DNA from: Paenisporosarcina quisquiliarum
GTDB lineage: Bacteria; Bacillota; Bacilli; Bacillales_A; Planococcaceae
Direction: 5' to 3'
DNA length: 64,000 nt
Assembly: GCF_027563315.1 (NCBI RefSeq)
Contig: NZ_JAMKBJ010000001.1
Span: forward strand, 310,001-374,000
The translations under genes and the position numbers were made by a program. Shown here piece by piece: positions 17,727-26,027 of this stretch; positions within the stretch are counted from its first letter, which is position 1; the number at the start of each line of letters is the position of its first letter. Under the pieces are notes generated by a model. The model did no database searches. It had not been told where the DNA came from and saw nothing but the letters and a program-made list of their open reading frames with translations.

Positions 17727-18891
17727 GTTCTTGATGAACGATTAATAGTCGTTGTTTTAATTGTTCTTCCATACGAGCGATCTCAACTTCGGCTGCTTTA
17801 CGTTTTACGCGACCATCTGCTTGTATACGAAGCGTTTCTTCAATTGTTTGAAGTAAGTTCTCCTGAGTTTGCTTTAATGTCTCAATTTCTACAATTCCGC
17901 GCTCATTTTCTTTTGCGGTTTCAAGACTGTTGATTTTCAGCATTTCAGAGTTCTTTAACAATAAATCATTTGTTGTTTTCGTCACTTGCTTTTGAGCCTC
18001 TACAGCTTTCATTTGACGGTTAAGTGTCAATGCAATGGCAATTTGATTCTTCCACAATGGAATAGACGTCATGACGGATGATTGAATCTTCTCGGCTAAC
18101 GTCTGATTCGTTTGTTGGATCATCCGAATTTGTGGCGCGCTTTGAATCGTGATTTGACGTGATAGCTGCAAATCGTATAGACGTTTCTCAAGACGGTCTA
18201 AAAATTGCGCCATATCATTTACTTCCTGATAGGCCATTTGATCTGAAGATGCCTCTGCTTTTTGACGGAGGGAGGGGATGGTTTCATTGAGAATTTCATC
18301 CCGTTTGATTTCAGCGGCTGCAATATAAATATTTAATGCCTGGAAATACGCTTTGTTTTGTTCATACAATTTATCTAGCATCTGAACATCTTCAATCAGT
18401 CCACGTTTGGAATGTTCCAGTTGGATGCCAATACGGTCAATCTGAGTGCTCAGTTTTTGATATTTTGTCATTAATTCCTGAACAGACCGGGAGACTTTGC
18501 CGAATAAGCGTTTAATTCCTGATTTTTTTTGATTGGATAATTCTTCAGGATTTAATTGACCAAGCTTGTCCATTAGGTCTTTTAAAATATCGCCGACAGG
18601 ACCAATATCTTTCTTTTGCACGTGATCCAGCATTTGATGAGAAAATGAAGACAATTCCGTTTGAGCATTGGCTCCATATGTTAGAATGGCTTCATAATTA
18701 CCTGCAGGAATTTGAGAAGCAAGGGCGAGTGCTTTTTGCTTTTCTTCTTCCGATAATCTATCCATGATTTTTACAGGAAGTTTCTCATTTATTGGGTCTT
18801 GTGTCATTCTTTGTGGTTGCATATCAAAAGGTGAATTCAGTAAATCATCTAAAGTTTTGGTTTGGTTAGTAGCCGATTGATTTTGTGTCAT
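17707..18891 (-). CDS. TelA/YaaN toxic anion resistance family protein
   Basis: 394 residues, largely alpha-helical and Gln/Glu/Lys-rich with long coiled-coil stretches; no signal peptide or membrane helix. Family markers are V-G-D-I-L-K-D-L-M-D-K-L (about 98-109), the S-V-M-T-S-I-P-L-W-K-N-Q-I-A-I-A-L motif (about 280) and a C-terminal T-L-R-I-Q-A-D-G segment. Homologues (TelA, YceH, YaaN, KlaA) are linked to tellurite and antimicrobial or cell-envelope stress tolerance, with unknown biochemistry. The start overlaps the xpaC end by 26 nt, with AAGGAG before the ATG, as in the B. subtilis xpaC-yaaN pair. Confidence 0.88.
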   Translation of the reverse strand: MTQNQSATNQTKTLDDLLNSPFDMQPQRMTQDPINEKLPVKIMDRLSEEEKQKALALASQIPAGNYEAILTYGANAQTELSSFSHQMLDHVQKKDIGPVGDILKDLMDKLGQLNPEELSNQKKSGIKRLFGKVSRSVQELMTKYQKLSTQIDRIGIQLEHSKRGLIEDVQMLDKLYEQNKAYFQALNIYIAAAEIKRDEILNETIPSLRQKAEASSDQMAYQEVNDMAQFLDRLEKRLYDLQLSRQITIQSAPQIRMIQQTNQTLAEKIQSSVMTSIPLWKNQIAIALTLNRQMKAVEAQKQVTKTTNDLLLKNSEMLKINSLETAKENERGIVEIETLKQTQENLLQTIEETLRIQADGRVKRKAAEVEIARMEEQLKQRLLIVHQEQENRPR

Positions 18892-19540
18892 CTGGTGTTT
18901 CTCCTTTCATAAGTAAAGGTGACGCATGATTTTTCATTGAAACTTTGGCGAAGTCCAATTCCATTTTTAAGTGTTCAATGTCCGAAGACAATACTTGTCG
19001 TAAGTCTTTTTCCATCACTTGATTTAGCTCCAACAAAGTTTCACGAGTATCTTGAAGGGCTATTTGAACATCAGGTGCTTTTATTGGTTGTGATACTAGC
19101 AAGGTATACTTAGAAGTGAGTTCCACCGCAGTATCCAGATGTGCATAAAAAAATGGTTCGACTTGATAAAATTTTTTCGGATTGGTTTTAACAATTTGAA
19201 AAATACGTTTAGCTAGACGATTCATTTCAAAAAGCTGTTTAAATGCTCTGATTGAGCGCACTTTCAGGAAATATCCATTTAATTGTTTAAGTTTTGCCTG
19301 TGCTTCTTTTAACTGAATGCGGATATGTCGGTATTCAGCAAAGGTCAAACCATATTTGGAAACAATCAACCTTGATTGAACGACTTTCATTACTTGGTTG
19401 GATGCAGCGTATGTTCCAATTGCCAATAAGCCGGATACCATGAAAGGTATATTTAACCCTGATTGAAATGCGATCCAGCTACCTATAAATATGGGAAATC
19501 CGAGAAATTGTCGAATCATAAAATATTTAAAATCGATCAT
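18866..19540 (-). CDS. xpaC: XpaC family protein
   Basis: 224 residues. Two adjacent hydrophobic segments near the N-terminus (about 8-25 and 28-46) suggest membrane attachment. The rest is a helical cytoplasmic domain rich in Lys, Leu and Gln. The family is named for 5-bromo-4-chloroindolyl phosphate hydrolysis in B. subtilis, but no phosphatase motif is visible and the role is unclear. It is co-transcribed with, and overlaps, the TelA-like gene, implying a joint envelope-stress function. ATG follows AAGGAGGGTTTCAAC. Confidence 0.82.
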   Translation of the reverse strand: MIDFKYFMIRQFLGFPIFIGSWIAFQSGLNIPFMVSGLLAIGTYAASNQVMKVVQSRLIVSKYGLTFAEYRHIRIQLKEAQAKLKQLNGYFLKVRSIRAFKQLFEMNRLAKRIFQIVKTNPKKFYQVEPFFYAHLDTAVELTSKYTLLVSQPIKAPDVQIALQDTRETLLELNQVMEKDLRQVLSSDIEHLKMELDFAKVSMKNHASPLLMKGETPDDTKSIGY

Positions 19541-19773
19541 GTTGAAACCCTCCTTAAGAGTTCTTATATTATAACTACGGTTGAGGCAACAAAAGGTTTC
19601 ATCCTTATTAAGACTAAACTTATATCAAATTTATTCCGTTATCAATCATTTCGAATTGTTTAGATGTTTATAGATGAATGAAAGGGTGAAAAGAGAAAGG
19701 AGCGAATGACTAGACGTCAGGAAATCGTTTGCTAAAATGAGAATAAGGATTGAAAGAAAAGGATGGAATAATC

Positions 19774-20067
19774 ATGAATGAAATCATCTATATGAAAGCT
19801 GGATACGAACCTTGGTGGATGTTTTGTGGCTGGGAAGAGACCATTGTTGAAAAACAAGTATTTGCGAACGAGAAGGAAGCAAGTATTTATTTAACTTCTC
19901 TGCTTGAAAAATTCAGGAAATCTTATCCAAATGAAGCTTGTCAAAAAGGCGCATGTTGGGCATTCTGGACGGAAGATGAACAAGAGTTTTGCGAAGCATG
20001 TGACGATGATTTACAAACGTATCATGGCGTTTTATGGCTAATTAACGGGATTCCTAAACAGCTGTAA
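19774..20067 (+). CDS. DUF1033 family protein
   Basis: 97 residues from the ATG at 19774, preceded by GGATGG; an in-frame TTG eight codons earlier has no better site. Trp/Cys-rich and acidic: Y-E-P-W-W-M-F-C-G-W-E (about 10-20), the C-Q-K-G-A-C-W-A-F-W region, and C-E-A-C-D-D-D-L-Q-T-Y-H-G. This is the DUF1033 pattern found in Bacilli. The cysteines could bind metal or be redox-active, but function is unknown. No operon partner. Confidence 0.82.
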   Translation: MNEIIYMKAGYEPWWMFCGWEETIVEKQVFANEKEASIYLTSLLEKFRKSYPNEACQKGACWAFWTEDEQEFCEACDDDLQTYHGVLWLINGIPKQL

Positions 20068-20103
20068 GTGACATGAAAGACTATGAAAATACAAAGAATA
20101 AAA

Positions 20104-20282
20104 TTGACAGTTGTTGGGCAAATGATATAATATTCTTAACAATTGAAATTGTTTTACCGGAGACCTGAATTCACATAATTTCGATAGTGATCGGCGTTTG
20201 CTGGGACTGTTGACTATGTGGTTTTTTAGGTTTACAAGAAATAATCAAGATTGTTAACTTTATTTTTTTGGAGGTTTTGTTC
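20104..20282 (+). promoter_or_regulatory. Cold-shock gene promoter and long 5' leader
   Basis: TTGACA (20104-20109), a 16-nt spacer and a perfect TATAAT (20126-20131) give a strong sigma-A promoter. The leader to the csp ATG is then about 145 nt, unusually long, as for thermosensing cspA-type leaders. Inside it CACATA (20172-20177) and TATGTG (20215-20220) can pair just before a GTTTTTT run, a possible attenuator. The ribosome site GGAGG lies after a U-rich stretch. Confidence 0.65.
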
Positions 20283-20483
20283 ATGAAACAAGGTACAGTA
20301 AAATGGTTTAACTCAGAAAAAGGTTTCGGTTTCATTGAAATTGAGGGAGAAAACGATGTATTCGTTCATTTCTCAGCAATCCAAGGAGATGGCTTCAAAA
20401 CACTGGATGAAGGTCAAAAAGTTGAGTTCGAAGTTGTTGATGGCAACCGCGGACCACAAGCTGCTAACGTAACTAAAGTCTAA
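20283..20483 (+). CDS. CspA-family cold-shock protein
   Basis: 66 residues, a single S1-like cold-shock domain. RNP-1 is K-G-F-G-F-I (about 13-18) and RNP-2 is V-F-V-H-F (about 27-31). It binds single-stranded nucleic acid and acts as an RNA chaperone. The start at 20283 is set by GGAGG 7 nt upstream and by the universal M-K-x-G-T-V-K-W-F-N beginning. It stands alone, with its own promoter, long leader and terminator. Which paralogue (CspB/C/D) cannot be decided. Confidence 0.96.
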   Translation: MKQGTVKWFNSEKGFGFIEIEGENDVFVHFSAIQGDGFKTLDEGQKVEFEVVDGNRGPQAANVTKV

Positions 20484-20495
20484 TCTTACAATGTA

Positions 20496-20533
20496 AAAGA
20501 GGCATCCGTTTTCGGATTGCCTCTTCTTTTTTT
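20496..20533. terminator. csp terminator
   Basis: AGAGGCATCCG / CGGATTGCCTCT stem with a TTTT loop and a T-rich tail. It also lies at the 3' end of the opposing lipoprotein gene. Confidence 0.85.
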
Positions 20534-20536
20534 GAT

Positions 20537-21211
20537 TTATTCAACTGTCTCAAGTATAGAAGTCACAATGAATTCTGCATCGTTTTCCTTCATCAGAAAT
20601 TCCCTTTTAACCTCACCAAAACCTTTTACTAAATATTTCCGCTGAATTGCTCCGTTGTCGTCCGTTTTTTCCAGTACAATCACATGGTTAAAAGTTTCAT
20701 ATGGTGTTTCTAAAGTTTGCTCAACATTCACCAATGTCCACTCATCAAAAGTCGTACCTTTTTCCAAAGGCAACTGTAAGAATGTTGAAAGGGTCGGCAG
20801 TGACTTTAGATCTTCATTGGTGGGATTAAATTGCTCATAAAATTCTCCTTGTTCTTTTATTAAATCAATTGAGTCATCAGTAATTCGATAGGTTCGGATT
20901 ACGGTAGTCCCTCCGTTGTCCTCATTGATTGAAACCGTATCATCGTTATGCCATTGTGTGCGAGCTTGGTAGCTGGCATATTCATTGCCTTCACCTATAT
21001 AACTAGCAACTGCTCCATCACGCATAAAGAAACTTTTAAGTTCAACCTTTTCTTCAATTGAAGTTTGGGATTCTTCCTTAACATCTTCTTGAGCTTCTTC
21101 ATCTTGAGGTGCATTTACTGTGTCGGCAGGAATTTTATCTGCTGAATTTTGTCCGCAAGCACTAAATAGGAACAAAAGCATTAAGAGACCAAGATATCTG
21201 AATGGCGACAT
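20537..21211 (-). CDS. Predicted lipoprotein of unknown function
   Basis: 224 residues from the ATG at 21211, with GGAGG 7 nt upstream; the in-frame start at 21229 would lengthen the signal without a ribosome site. A signal peptide is followed by the lipobox L-F-S-A-C (Cys about 19), then an acidic linker (D-E-E-A-Q-E-D-V-K-E-E) and a beta-rich extracellular domain with W-H-N-D-D-T, Y-R-I-T-D-D-S-I and G-F-G-E-V-K-R-E motifs. The closing 'Y-L-V-K-G-F-G-E-V' resembles beta-sandwich domains of secreted Bacillus proteins, but I do not recognise the family. It is convergent with csp and alone. Confidence 0.75.
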   Translation of the reverse strand: MSPFRYLGLLMLLFLFSACGQNSADKIPADTVNAPQDEEAQEDVKEESQTSIEEKVELKSFFMRDGAVASYIGEGNEYASYQARTQWHNDDTVSINEDNGGTTVIRTYRITDDSIDLIKEQGEFYEQFNPTNEDLKSLPTLSTFLQLPLEKGTTFDEWTLVNVEQTLETPYETFNHVIVLEKTDDNGAIQRKYLVKGFGEVKREFLMKENDAEFIVTSILETVE

Positions 21212-21318
21212 AAAGAAACCTCCAATCAAGTCATTTATACAGTAGACGAATAGAAGTGTCGAAACGTTTCAATAATCTGTTTTTTTGGTATAGTAACTGG
21301 TATGGAAGGAGAATGATT

Positions 21319-21801
21319 ATGACGCAATATGAACTAAAACAGGAACTGCCGACACCACAAAAACAACATGACTTTTATGAAAAATTACGCGGGAAAATCA
21401 CTTCTTATTTAGAATCCCACGGAAGTGCAAGCAAAATTGCACCTTATTTATTATTTGCACCGGATTTGTTTCATTTATTGACTAAATCCTTGTTGGATCA
21501 ACGGATTGACGGTAAAAGCAAAGTATTAATCGGAAGTGGTATATTGTATTTTATCGCACCCATTGATGTAATACCCGAAGGTTTGATTGGACCAGGTGGA
21601 TTTATGGATGACATCATCGTAGCCACGTTTGTAGTAAATATGCTATTGAATAAATTCTCTCCTGAAATATTGGAAGAACACTGGGTTGGAGATCAAAAGT
21701 TACTGGATGCCTTAAAGAAAATTTCGGAAACCAGTGATGGGTTGCTCGGTAAATTGCCTGCCCGTTCTCTTCTTGGTCGATTCATCAAAACCTCAAAATA
21801 A
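21319..21801 (+). CDS. DUF1232 (YkvA-like) membrane protein
   Basis: 160 residues from the ATG at 21319 (AAGGAG 9 nt upstream); the longer frame to 21256 has no ribosome site. The DUF1232 core lies at about 70-110: K-S-K-V-L-I-G-S-G-I-L-Y-F-I-A-P-I-D-V-I-P-E-G, then G-F-M-D-D-I-I-V-A. This is a short membrane-inserted hairpin with the conserved P-x-D-x-I-P. Homologues are widespread with unknown function. Monocistronic. Confidence 0.82.
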   Translation: MTQYELKQELPTPQKQHDFYEKLRGKITSYLESHGSASKIAPYLLFAPDLFHLLTKSLLDQRIDGKSKVLIGSGILYFIAPIDVIPEGLIGPGGFMDDIIVATFVVNMLLNKFSPEILEEHWVGDQKLLDALKKISETSDGLLGKLPARSLLGRFIKTSK

Positions 21802-21834
21802 AAAGTGCGAAGGAGAAATCCTTCGCACTTTATC
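21802..21834. terminator. Bidirectional terminator (DUF1232 / ABC-F)
   Basis: AAGTGCGAAGGA / TCCTTCGCACTT perfect 12-bp stem, GAAA loop, with T-rich and A-rich flanks, between convergent genes. Confidence 0.88.
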
Positions 21835-21838
21835 TGTA

Positions 21839-23446
21839 TTATGATTTAATTCCTTGAGCTTCTTTCCACTCCAAAAATTCATCAAATGATAATTGTTTAT
21901 CCAAGATTGATCCGTCAGGCATAATTTCAATAACACGATTGGCAATCGTTTGAATGAACTGATGGTCATGAGATGTGAAAATCATAGCGCCTTTGAATGC
22001 AATCAAACCGTTATTCAACGCTTGAATCGATTCCAAGTCTAAGTGGTTAGTCGGTTCATCCAATAGTAAAACGTTAGCATTGGCTAACATCATTTTTGAA
22101 AGCATACAACGAACTTTTTCTCCACCTGATAGTACTGCTGGTTTTTTCTTCACTTCTTCGCCAGAGAACAACATGCGTCCAAGGAACCCACGTAAGAATG
22201 TTTCACTTTCGTCATCTGGTGAATATTGACGTAACCAATCAACTAAAGAATTTTCTTTTCCAGTGAAGTATTCACTGTAGTCGATAGGGAAGTAAGAACG
22301 AGTTGTTGTGACACCCCAACGAATGGAACCTTCAATAGGTTGCACTTCTTCAGCCAATACACGTAGTAAAGATGATTTGGCAATCGGATCTCCAATTAAG
22401 ATGATTTTGTCATCTTTATTTACGGAGAAATGAATGTTTTTAAATAATGTTTGGCCTTCATGTTCCATTGTAATGCCTTGGACTGATAATACATCGTTTC
22501 CGATGTCACGGCCCATTTGGAAGTTTACATATGGATATTTACGAGAAGATGGTCGGATATCGTCCAATTCGATTTTATCCAACATTTTTTTACGGGAAGT
22601 AGCTTGTTTAGACTTCGATGCATTCGCACTGAAACGTGCAATGAACGCTTGAAGTTCTTTAATTTTTTCTTCTTTTTTGCTGTTTTGGTCCTGTGACATT
22701 TTAAGAGCTAATTGACTTGATTCATACCAGAAATCATAGTTTCCGACATACACTTGAATTTTACCGAAATCAAGATCGGCAATATGTGTACATACTTTAT
22801 TCAGGAAGTGACGGTCATGGGAAACAACGATAACTGTGTTTTCAAAGTTAATCAGGAATTCTTCTAACCATTGAATTGCTTTTAAGTCCAGATGGTTAGT
22901 AGGCTCATCGAGTAAAAGAACGTCTGGCTTGCCGAATAGAGCTTGTGCCAAAAGCACTTTCACTTTTTCAGAACCAGTTAAATCAGCCATTTTTTTCGTG
23001 TGGAATTCTTCACCAATTCCCAGACCTTGAAGGAGGATAGCCGCTTCGGATTCCGCTTCCCATCCATTCATATCAGCAAATTCACCTTCGAGTTCAGCTG
23101 CACGCATGCCGTCTTCATCAGAGAAATCTTCTTTCATATAAATGGCGTTCTTTTCGTTCATTACTTCATACAAACGTTTATGGCCCATCATAACTGTTTC
23201 TAAAACAGGATACTCTTCATATTCAAAGTGATTTTGTTTTAGGACAGCCATACGTTCGTTCGGGTTCATGATGACATTACCTTCTTGCGTATCAATGTCA
23301 CCTGATAAAATTTTAATAAATGTAGATTTTCCAGCACCGTTTGCACCGATTAATCCGTAACAGTTACCTGGGTTGAATTTTATATTGACGTCTTCGAAAA
23401 GCTTGCGATCTCCGAAGCGTAAACTTACATTACTTACAGCAATCAT
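21839..23446 (-). CDS. ABC-F ATPase (YkpA/YbiT type)
   Basis: 535 residues, two ATP-binding domains joined by a helical linker and no membrane domain. NBD1 has Walker A G-A-N-G-A-G-K-S-T (about 34-42), signature L-T-G-S-E-K-V-K and Walker B L-L-L-D-E-P-T-N. The linker (about 240-310) is charged and Lys-rich. NBD2 has signature L-S-G-G-E-K-V-R and an intact L-L-L-D-E-P-T-N-H-L-D-L-E-S, but its Walker A reads G-D-P-I-A-K-S-S, one residue short and lacking the second glycine. Soluble ABC-F proteins act on the ribosome. This subgroup is thought to be a translation factor rather than a drug-resistance protein. ATG follows AAGGAGG. Confidence 0.9.
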   Translation of the reverse strand: MIAVSNVSLRFGDRKLFEDVNIKFNPGNCYGLIGANGAGKSTFIKILSGDIDTQEGNVIMNPNERMAVLKQNHFEYEEYPVLETVMMGHKRLYEVMNEKNAIYMKEDFSDEDGMRAAELEGEFADMNGWEAESEAAILLQGLGIGEEFHTKKMADLTGSEKVKVLLAQALFGKPDVLLLDEPTNHLDLKAIQWLEEFLINFENTVIVVSHDRHFLNKVCTHIADLDFGKIQVYVGNYDFWYESSQLALKMSQDQNSKKEEKIKELQAFIARFSANASKSKQATSRKKMLDKIELDDIRPSSRKYPYVNFQMGRDIGNDVLSVQGITMEHEGQTLFKNIHFSVNKDDKIILIGDPIAKSSLLRVLAEEVQPIEGSIRWGVTTTRSYFPIDYSEYFTGKENSLVDWLRQYSPDDESETFLRGFLGRMLFSGEEVKKKPAVLSGGEKVRCMLSKMMLANANVLLLDEPTNHLDLESIQALNNGLIAFKGAMIFTSHDHQFIQTIANRVIEIMPDGSILDKQLSFDEFLEWKEAQGIKS

Positions 23447-23570
23447 GCTTGTACCTCCTTATTTTTCACAATGCTTCTATTATATCATGAATGCCTTCAA
23501 GAATGCTCAAACTTTAATAGTGGAAAATATCTCGAATTCAAGATATGATAATTTCAAGGAGGGGATACTT

Positions 23571-24182
23571 ATGAATGATACACATCAACATATCTTCATT
23601 GAAGGAACTGATCCAAAAAAAGTCCTAATTTTACTACATGGTACAGGTGGAAACGAACATGATTTGATTAATGTAGGAAAACATATTGATTCTACTGCAT
23701 CCTTACTTGGAGTTCGTGGAAATGTAATGGAAGGGGGCATGCCTCGATACTTCAGAAGACTAGCTGAAGGTGTTTTTGATGAGGAGGATTTGTTTTTCCG
23801 TGCTGAACAACTCTATCTTTTCTTAAAAGATGCTCTTTTGCACTATGCGCCGAAAAGTGAACTCGTGACAGCAATCGGTTATTCCAACGGGGCCAATATT
23901 GCAGCTACTTTATTGATGAAACATAAAAAAATTATGGATCGTTCAATTTTATTCCATGCAATGGTGCCTTATCGGAACCAACCCGTCCATGAATTAAATT
24001 ATGCACAAATATTTATAGGTGCAGGAGTAAATGACCCCATCATTCCCAAAAATGAAACACAGGAATTAATTAATGTATTGCGTGCTAAAGGCGCAACTGT
24101 CGAGGATAATTGGTACAATAACGGACATCAATTAACGATAGAAGAAGTACAACAAGCTCATAATTGGTACAACTCATTTTAA
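23571..24182 (+). CDS. Alpha/beta hydrolase (carboxylesterase, MhqD/YodD-like)
   Basis: 203 residues from the ATG at 23571, which follows AAGGAGGGG; the longer open frame upstream overlaps the divergent ABC-F gene and is not used. The oxyanion loop H-G-T-G-G-N-E (about 24-30), nucleophile elbow G-Y-S-N-G-A-N (Ser about 105), acid in A-G-V-N-D-P-I-I-P and the final H in N-N-G-H-Q-L form the catalytic triad. It resembles the phospholipase/carboxylesterase group that includes MhqD and YodD in the hydroquinone stress regulon. No dioxygenase partner is adjacent here, so the substrate is open. Confidence 0.85.
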   Translation: MNDTHQHIFIEGTDPKKVLILLHGTGGNEHDLINVGKHIDSTASLLGVRGNVMEGGMPRYFRRLAEGVFDEEDLFFRAEQLYLFLKDALLHYAPKSELVTAIGYSNGANIAATLLMKHKKIMDRSILFHAMVPYRNQPVHELNYAQIFIGAGVNDPIIPKNETQELINVLRAKGATVEDNWYNNGHQLTIEEVQQAHNWYNSF

Positions 24183-24236
24183 GTAGCCTTATTTAATGGT
24201 TTCAGTTATACTAATGCATGAGTGAGGTGGTATATT

Positions 24237-25595
24237 ATGGGTAATATGGAACAAGTATTTGAAACATCATTTCAGGAAATGACTTGGAATGGACCTGTAA
24301 TTTTTATGCACTGGGTTATGGATCAAGGAAAACAGGAAGTTAAACATATAACACCGAATGTACAGAGATTTTTTGGGTATGAGCCTGAAGAAATGATATC
24401 AGGCTCTATCCCTTTATTATCAATCATTTTTGAAGAAGATCGTCAAAAGTTTCAAATCATTATGAAACAACGCATCGCTTCCAAAAGTCCATTCTGGGAA
24501 TCCACATACCGGATTTATTCTAAAGACGGAGACATTCGATTTATTAAATCTTATACATACATAAAACAGGACCAAGCTGGTAATGAAACTTCGATATTTT
24601 CATATTTGTTTGACCAAACTGAAATTCAAAATGAGCTTAATATGCATATATCCCTTGAACATCGATGGGCGACAGCGATTGATAGTGCGAGGGAAGGAGT
24701 CTGGGATTGGGACTTACAAAGCAATGAGGTTTATTTTTCTAAACATTGGAAGAAAATGCTCGGTTATGAAGAACACGAGTTGCCGAATGAATTCAGTGAA
24801 TGGCGTAAACGAATACATCCTCAAGACGTCTCAAAAGTGGATTTGGAGATAAAAGAACATCTCCAAAATAAAACAGAACTTTTTGAATCTGAACACCGTT
24901 TATTGCACGCGGATGGAACTTACCGTTGGATTTTGGATAGAGGAAAAGCTGTAAAGAGAGATAGATGGGGAAACGCCAAGCGCATGATAGGAACTCATGT
25001 CGATATTACTGAGAGAAAAGAAATAGAAAATTTACTACATAAGCGCAACGAGGAATTAGAACGTTTGGTCGAGGAAGTAAAAGAACTTTCAATTACCGAT
25101 CACTTAACGACACTGTTTAATCGGCGAAAAATGGTCGATGAAATTAAGGAAGCCCAAAAGCGATTTAAAGTGCATGGGCAACCTTTCACTTTAGCGATTT
25201 TGGATTTAGATCATTTTAAGAACATCAATGATCGATATGGGCATACATTTGGAGACATTGCTCTTCAAACGTTTGCCAATCTCTTAAAAGCCCAAATTCG
25301 CGAACCAAATATCGTTGCTCGATGGGGTGGGGAAGAATTTATTATTCTTTTCCATAATAGCAACGGGCAGGAAACAAGACAACAATTGCTTTCCTTGCAA
25401 GATTGCTGCACAGATGATTTGTTAAAATATCGAATGGACTCAGTCCGATTATCATTTTCAGCAGGTGTCTATGAATATACTTCATTGCAATCACGAGAAA
25501 GCATATTAAAACATGCAGATCAAGCACTATATTTAGCAAAATCACTTGGTCGGAAGAAAATTATTCTTTATAAGGAAGGACTTCCAATTGGTTAA
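24237..25595 (+). CDS. PAS-PAS-GGDEF diguanylate cyclase
   Basis: 452 residues from the ATG at 24237 (AGGTGG upstream). Two PAS/PAC modules are visible: about 20-135 (G-Y-E-P-E-E-M-I, then Y-S-K-D-G-D-I-R-F) and about 140-265 (W-D-W-D-L-Q-S-N-E, D-I-T-E-R-K-E). A coiled-coil signalling helix (about 265-290) and a GGDEF domain follow, with an intact catalytic motif as GGEEF at 364-368 and D-L-D-H-F-K upstream. Soluble. No I-site R-x-x-D is at the standard position (the residues there are R-E-P-N), so product inhibition may be weaker than in the other cyclase of this window. Its 3' end overlaps an opposite-strand small gene. Confidence 0.9.
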   Translation: MGNMEQVFETSFQEMTWNGPVIFMHWVMDQGKQEVKHITPNVQRFFGYEPEEMISGSIPLLSIIFEEDRQKFQIIMKQRIASKSPFWESTYRIYSKDGDIRFIKSYTYIKQDQAGNETSIFSYLFDQTEIQNELNMHISLEHRWATAIDSAREGVWDWDLQSNEVYFSKHWKKMLGYEEHELPNEFSEWRKRIHPQDVSKVDLEIKEHLQNKTELFESEHRLLHADGTYRWILDRGKAVKRDRWGNAKRMIGTHVDITERKEIENLLHKRNEELERLVEEVKELSITDHLTTLFNRRKMVDEIKEAQKRFKVHGQPFTLAILDLDHFKNINDRYGHTFGDIALQTFANLLKAQIREPNIVARWGGEEFIILFHNSNGQETRQQLLSLQDCCTDDLLKYRMDSVRLSFSAGVYEYTSLQSRESILKHADQALYLAKSLGRKKIILYKEGLPIG

Positions 25596-25875
25596 GTGGA
25601 AGTTCTTTTTTTCGTAGCCATGCTTCAACCCATTTCATTTCGAGTGAAGACTTGCGATTAATATACGCGGGTAGTGTCTGTAATTCTTCATTTATTAATA
25701 GTTCCATTTCCACATAATCTTTTCTTGTCGGATATCGATTAACGATGGATCCTTTTGTAGTAAAGACAAAATAATAGGAACCTATCGTTCTGAAAATGAG
25801 AATCATATCTGGAAATTCATCAAAAATGGCCTTCACTTGATATCTTTTCGTATAACTCCATTGAATTAGTTTCAA
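25561..25875 (-). CDS. Small hypothetical protein, antisense-overlapping the GGDEF gene
   Basis: 104 residues with a TTG start behind AAAGGATGA. Lys/Tyr/Leu-rich, no signal or membrane segment. It has the phrases W-S-Y-T-K-R-Y-Q-V-K, D-M-I-L-I-F-R and W-V-E-A-W-L-R-K-K. It overlaps the last 35 nt of the convergent cyclase gene, and the terminator hairpin of that gene lies inside its C-terminal codons. I recognise no family. The coding character looks real (balanced composition, frame-length open), but this is uncertain. Confidence 0.5.
   Translation of the reverse strand: MKLIQWSYTKRYQVKAIFDEFPDMILIFRTIGSYYFVFTTKGSIVNRYPTRKDYVEMELLINEELQTLPAYINRKSSLEMKWVEAWLRKKELPLNQLEVLPYKE
25576..25613 (+). 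terminator. Terminator of the second diguanylate cyclase gene
   Basis: GGACTTCCA / TGGAAGTTC stem (one G-U pair) and T7, starting in the last codons of the cyclase gene. Confidence 0.75.
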
Positions 25876-26027
25876 AATAAGTCATCCTTTCATAATTTAT
25901 TGTACAAATTTCAGAAAGGGAACACAAGTTTGCATATGTTAAAGGGCATAATCACATTGTTGTGGTCTGACGTCTGATATGATATTACTTATTATAGAAC
26001 AATTTTATTTATAGAAGGACTGAGAGC

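Noticed and set aside
19463-19663. Plus-strand frame overlapping the start of xpaC
   Set aside because: It is a shadow of the real minus-strand gene, with no ribosome site.
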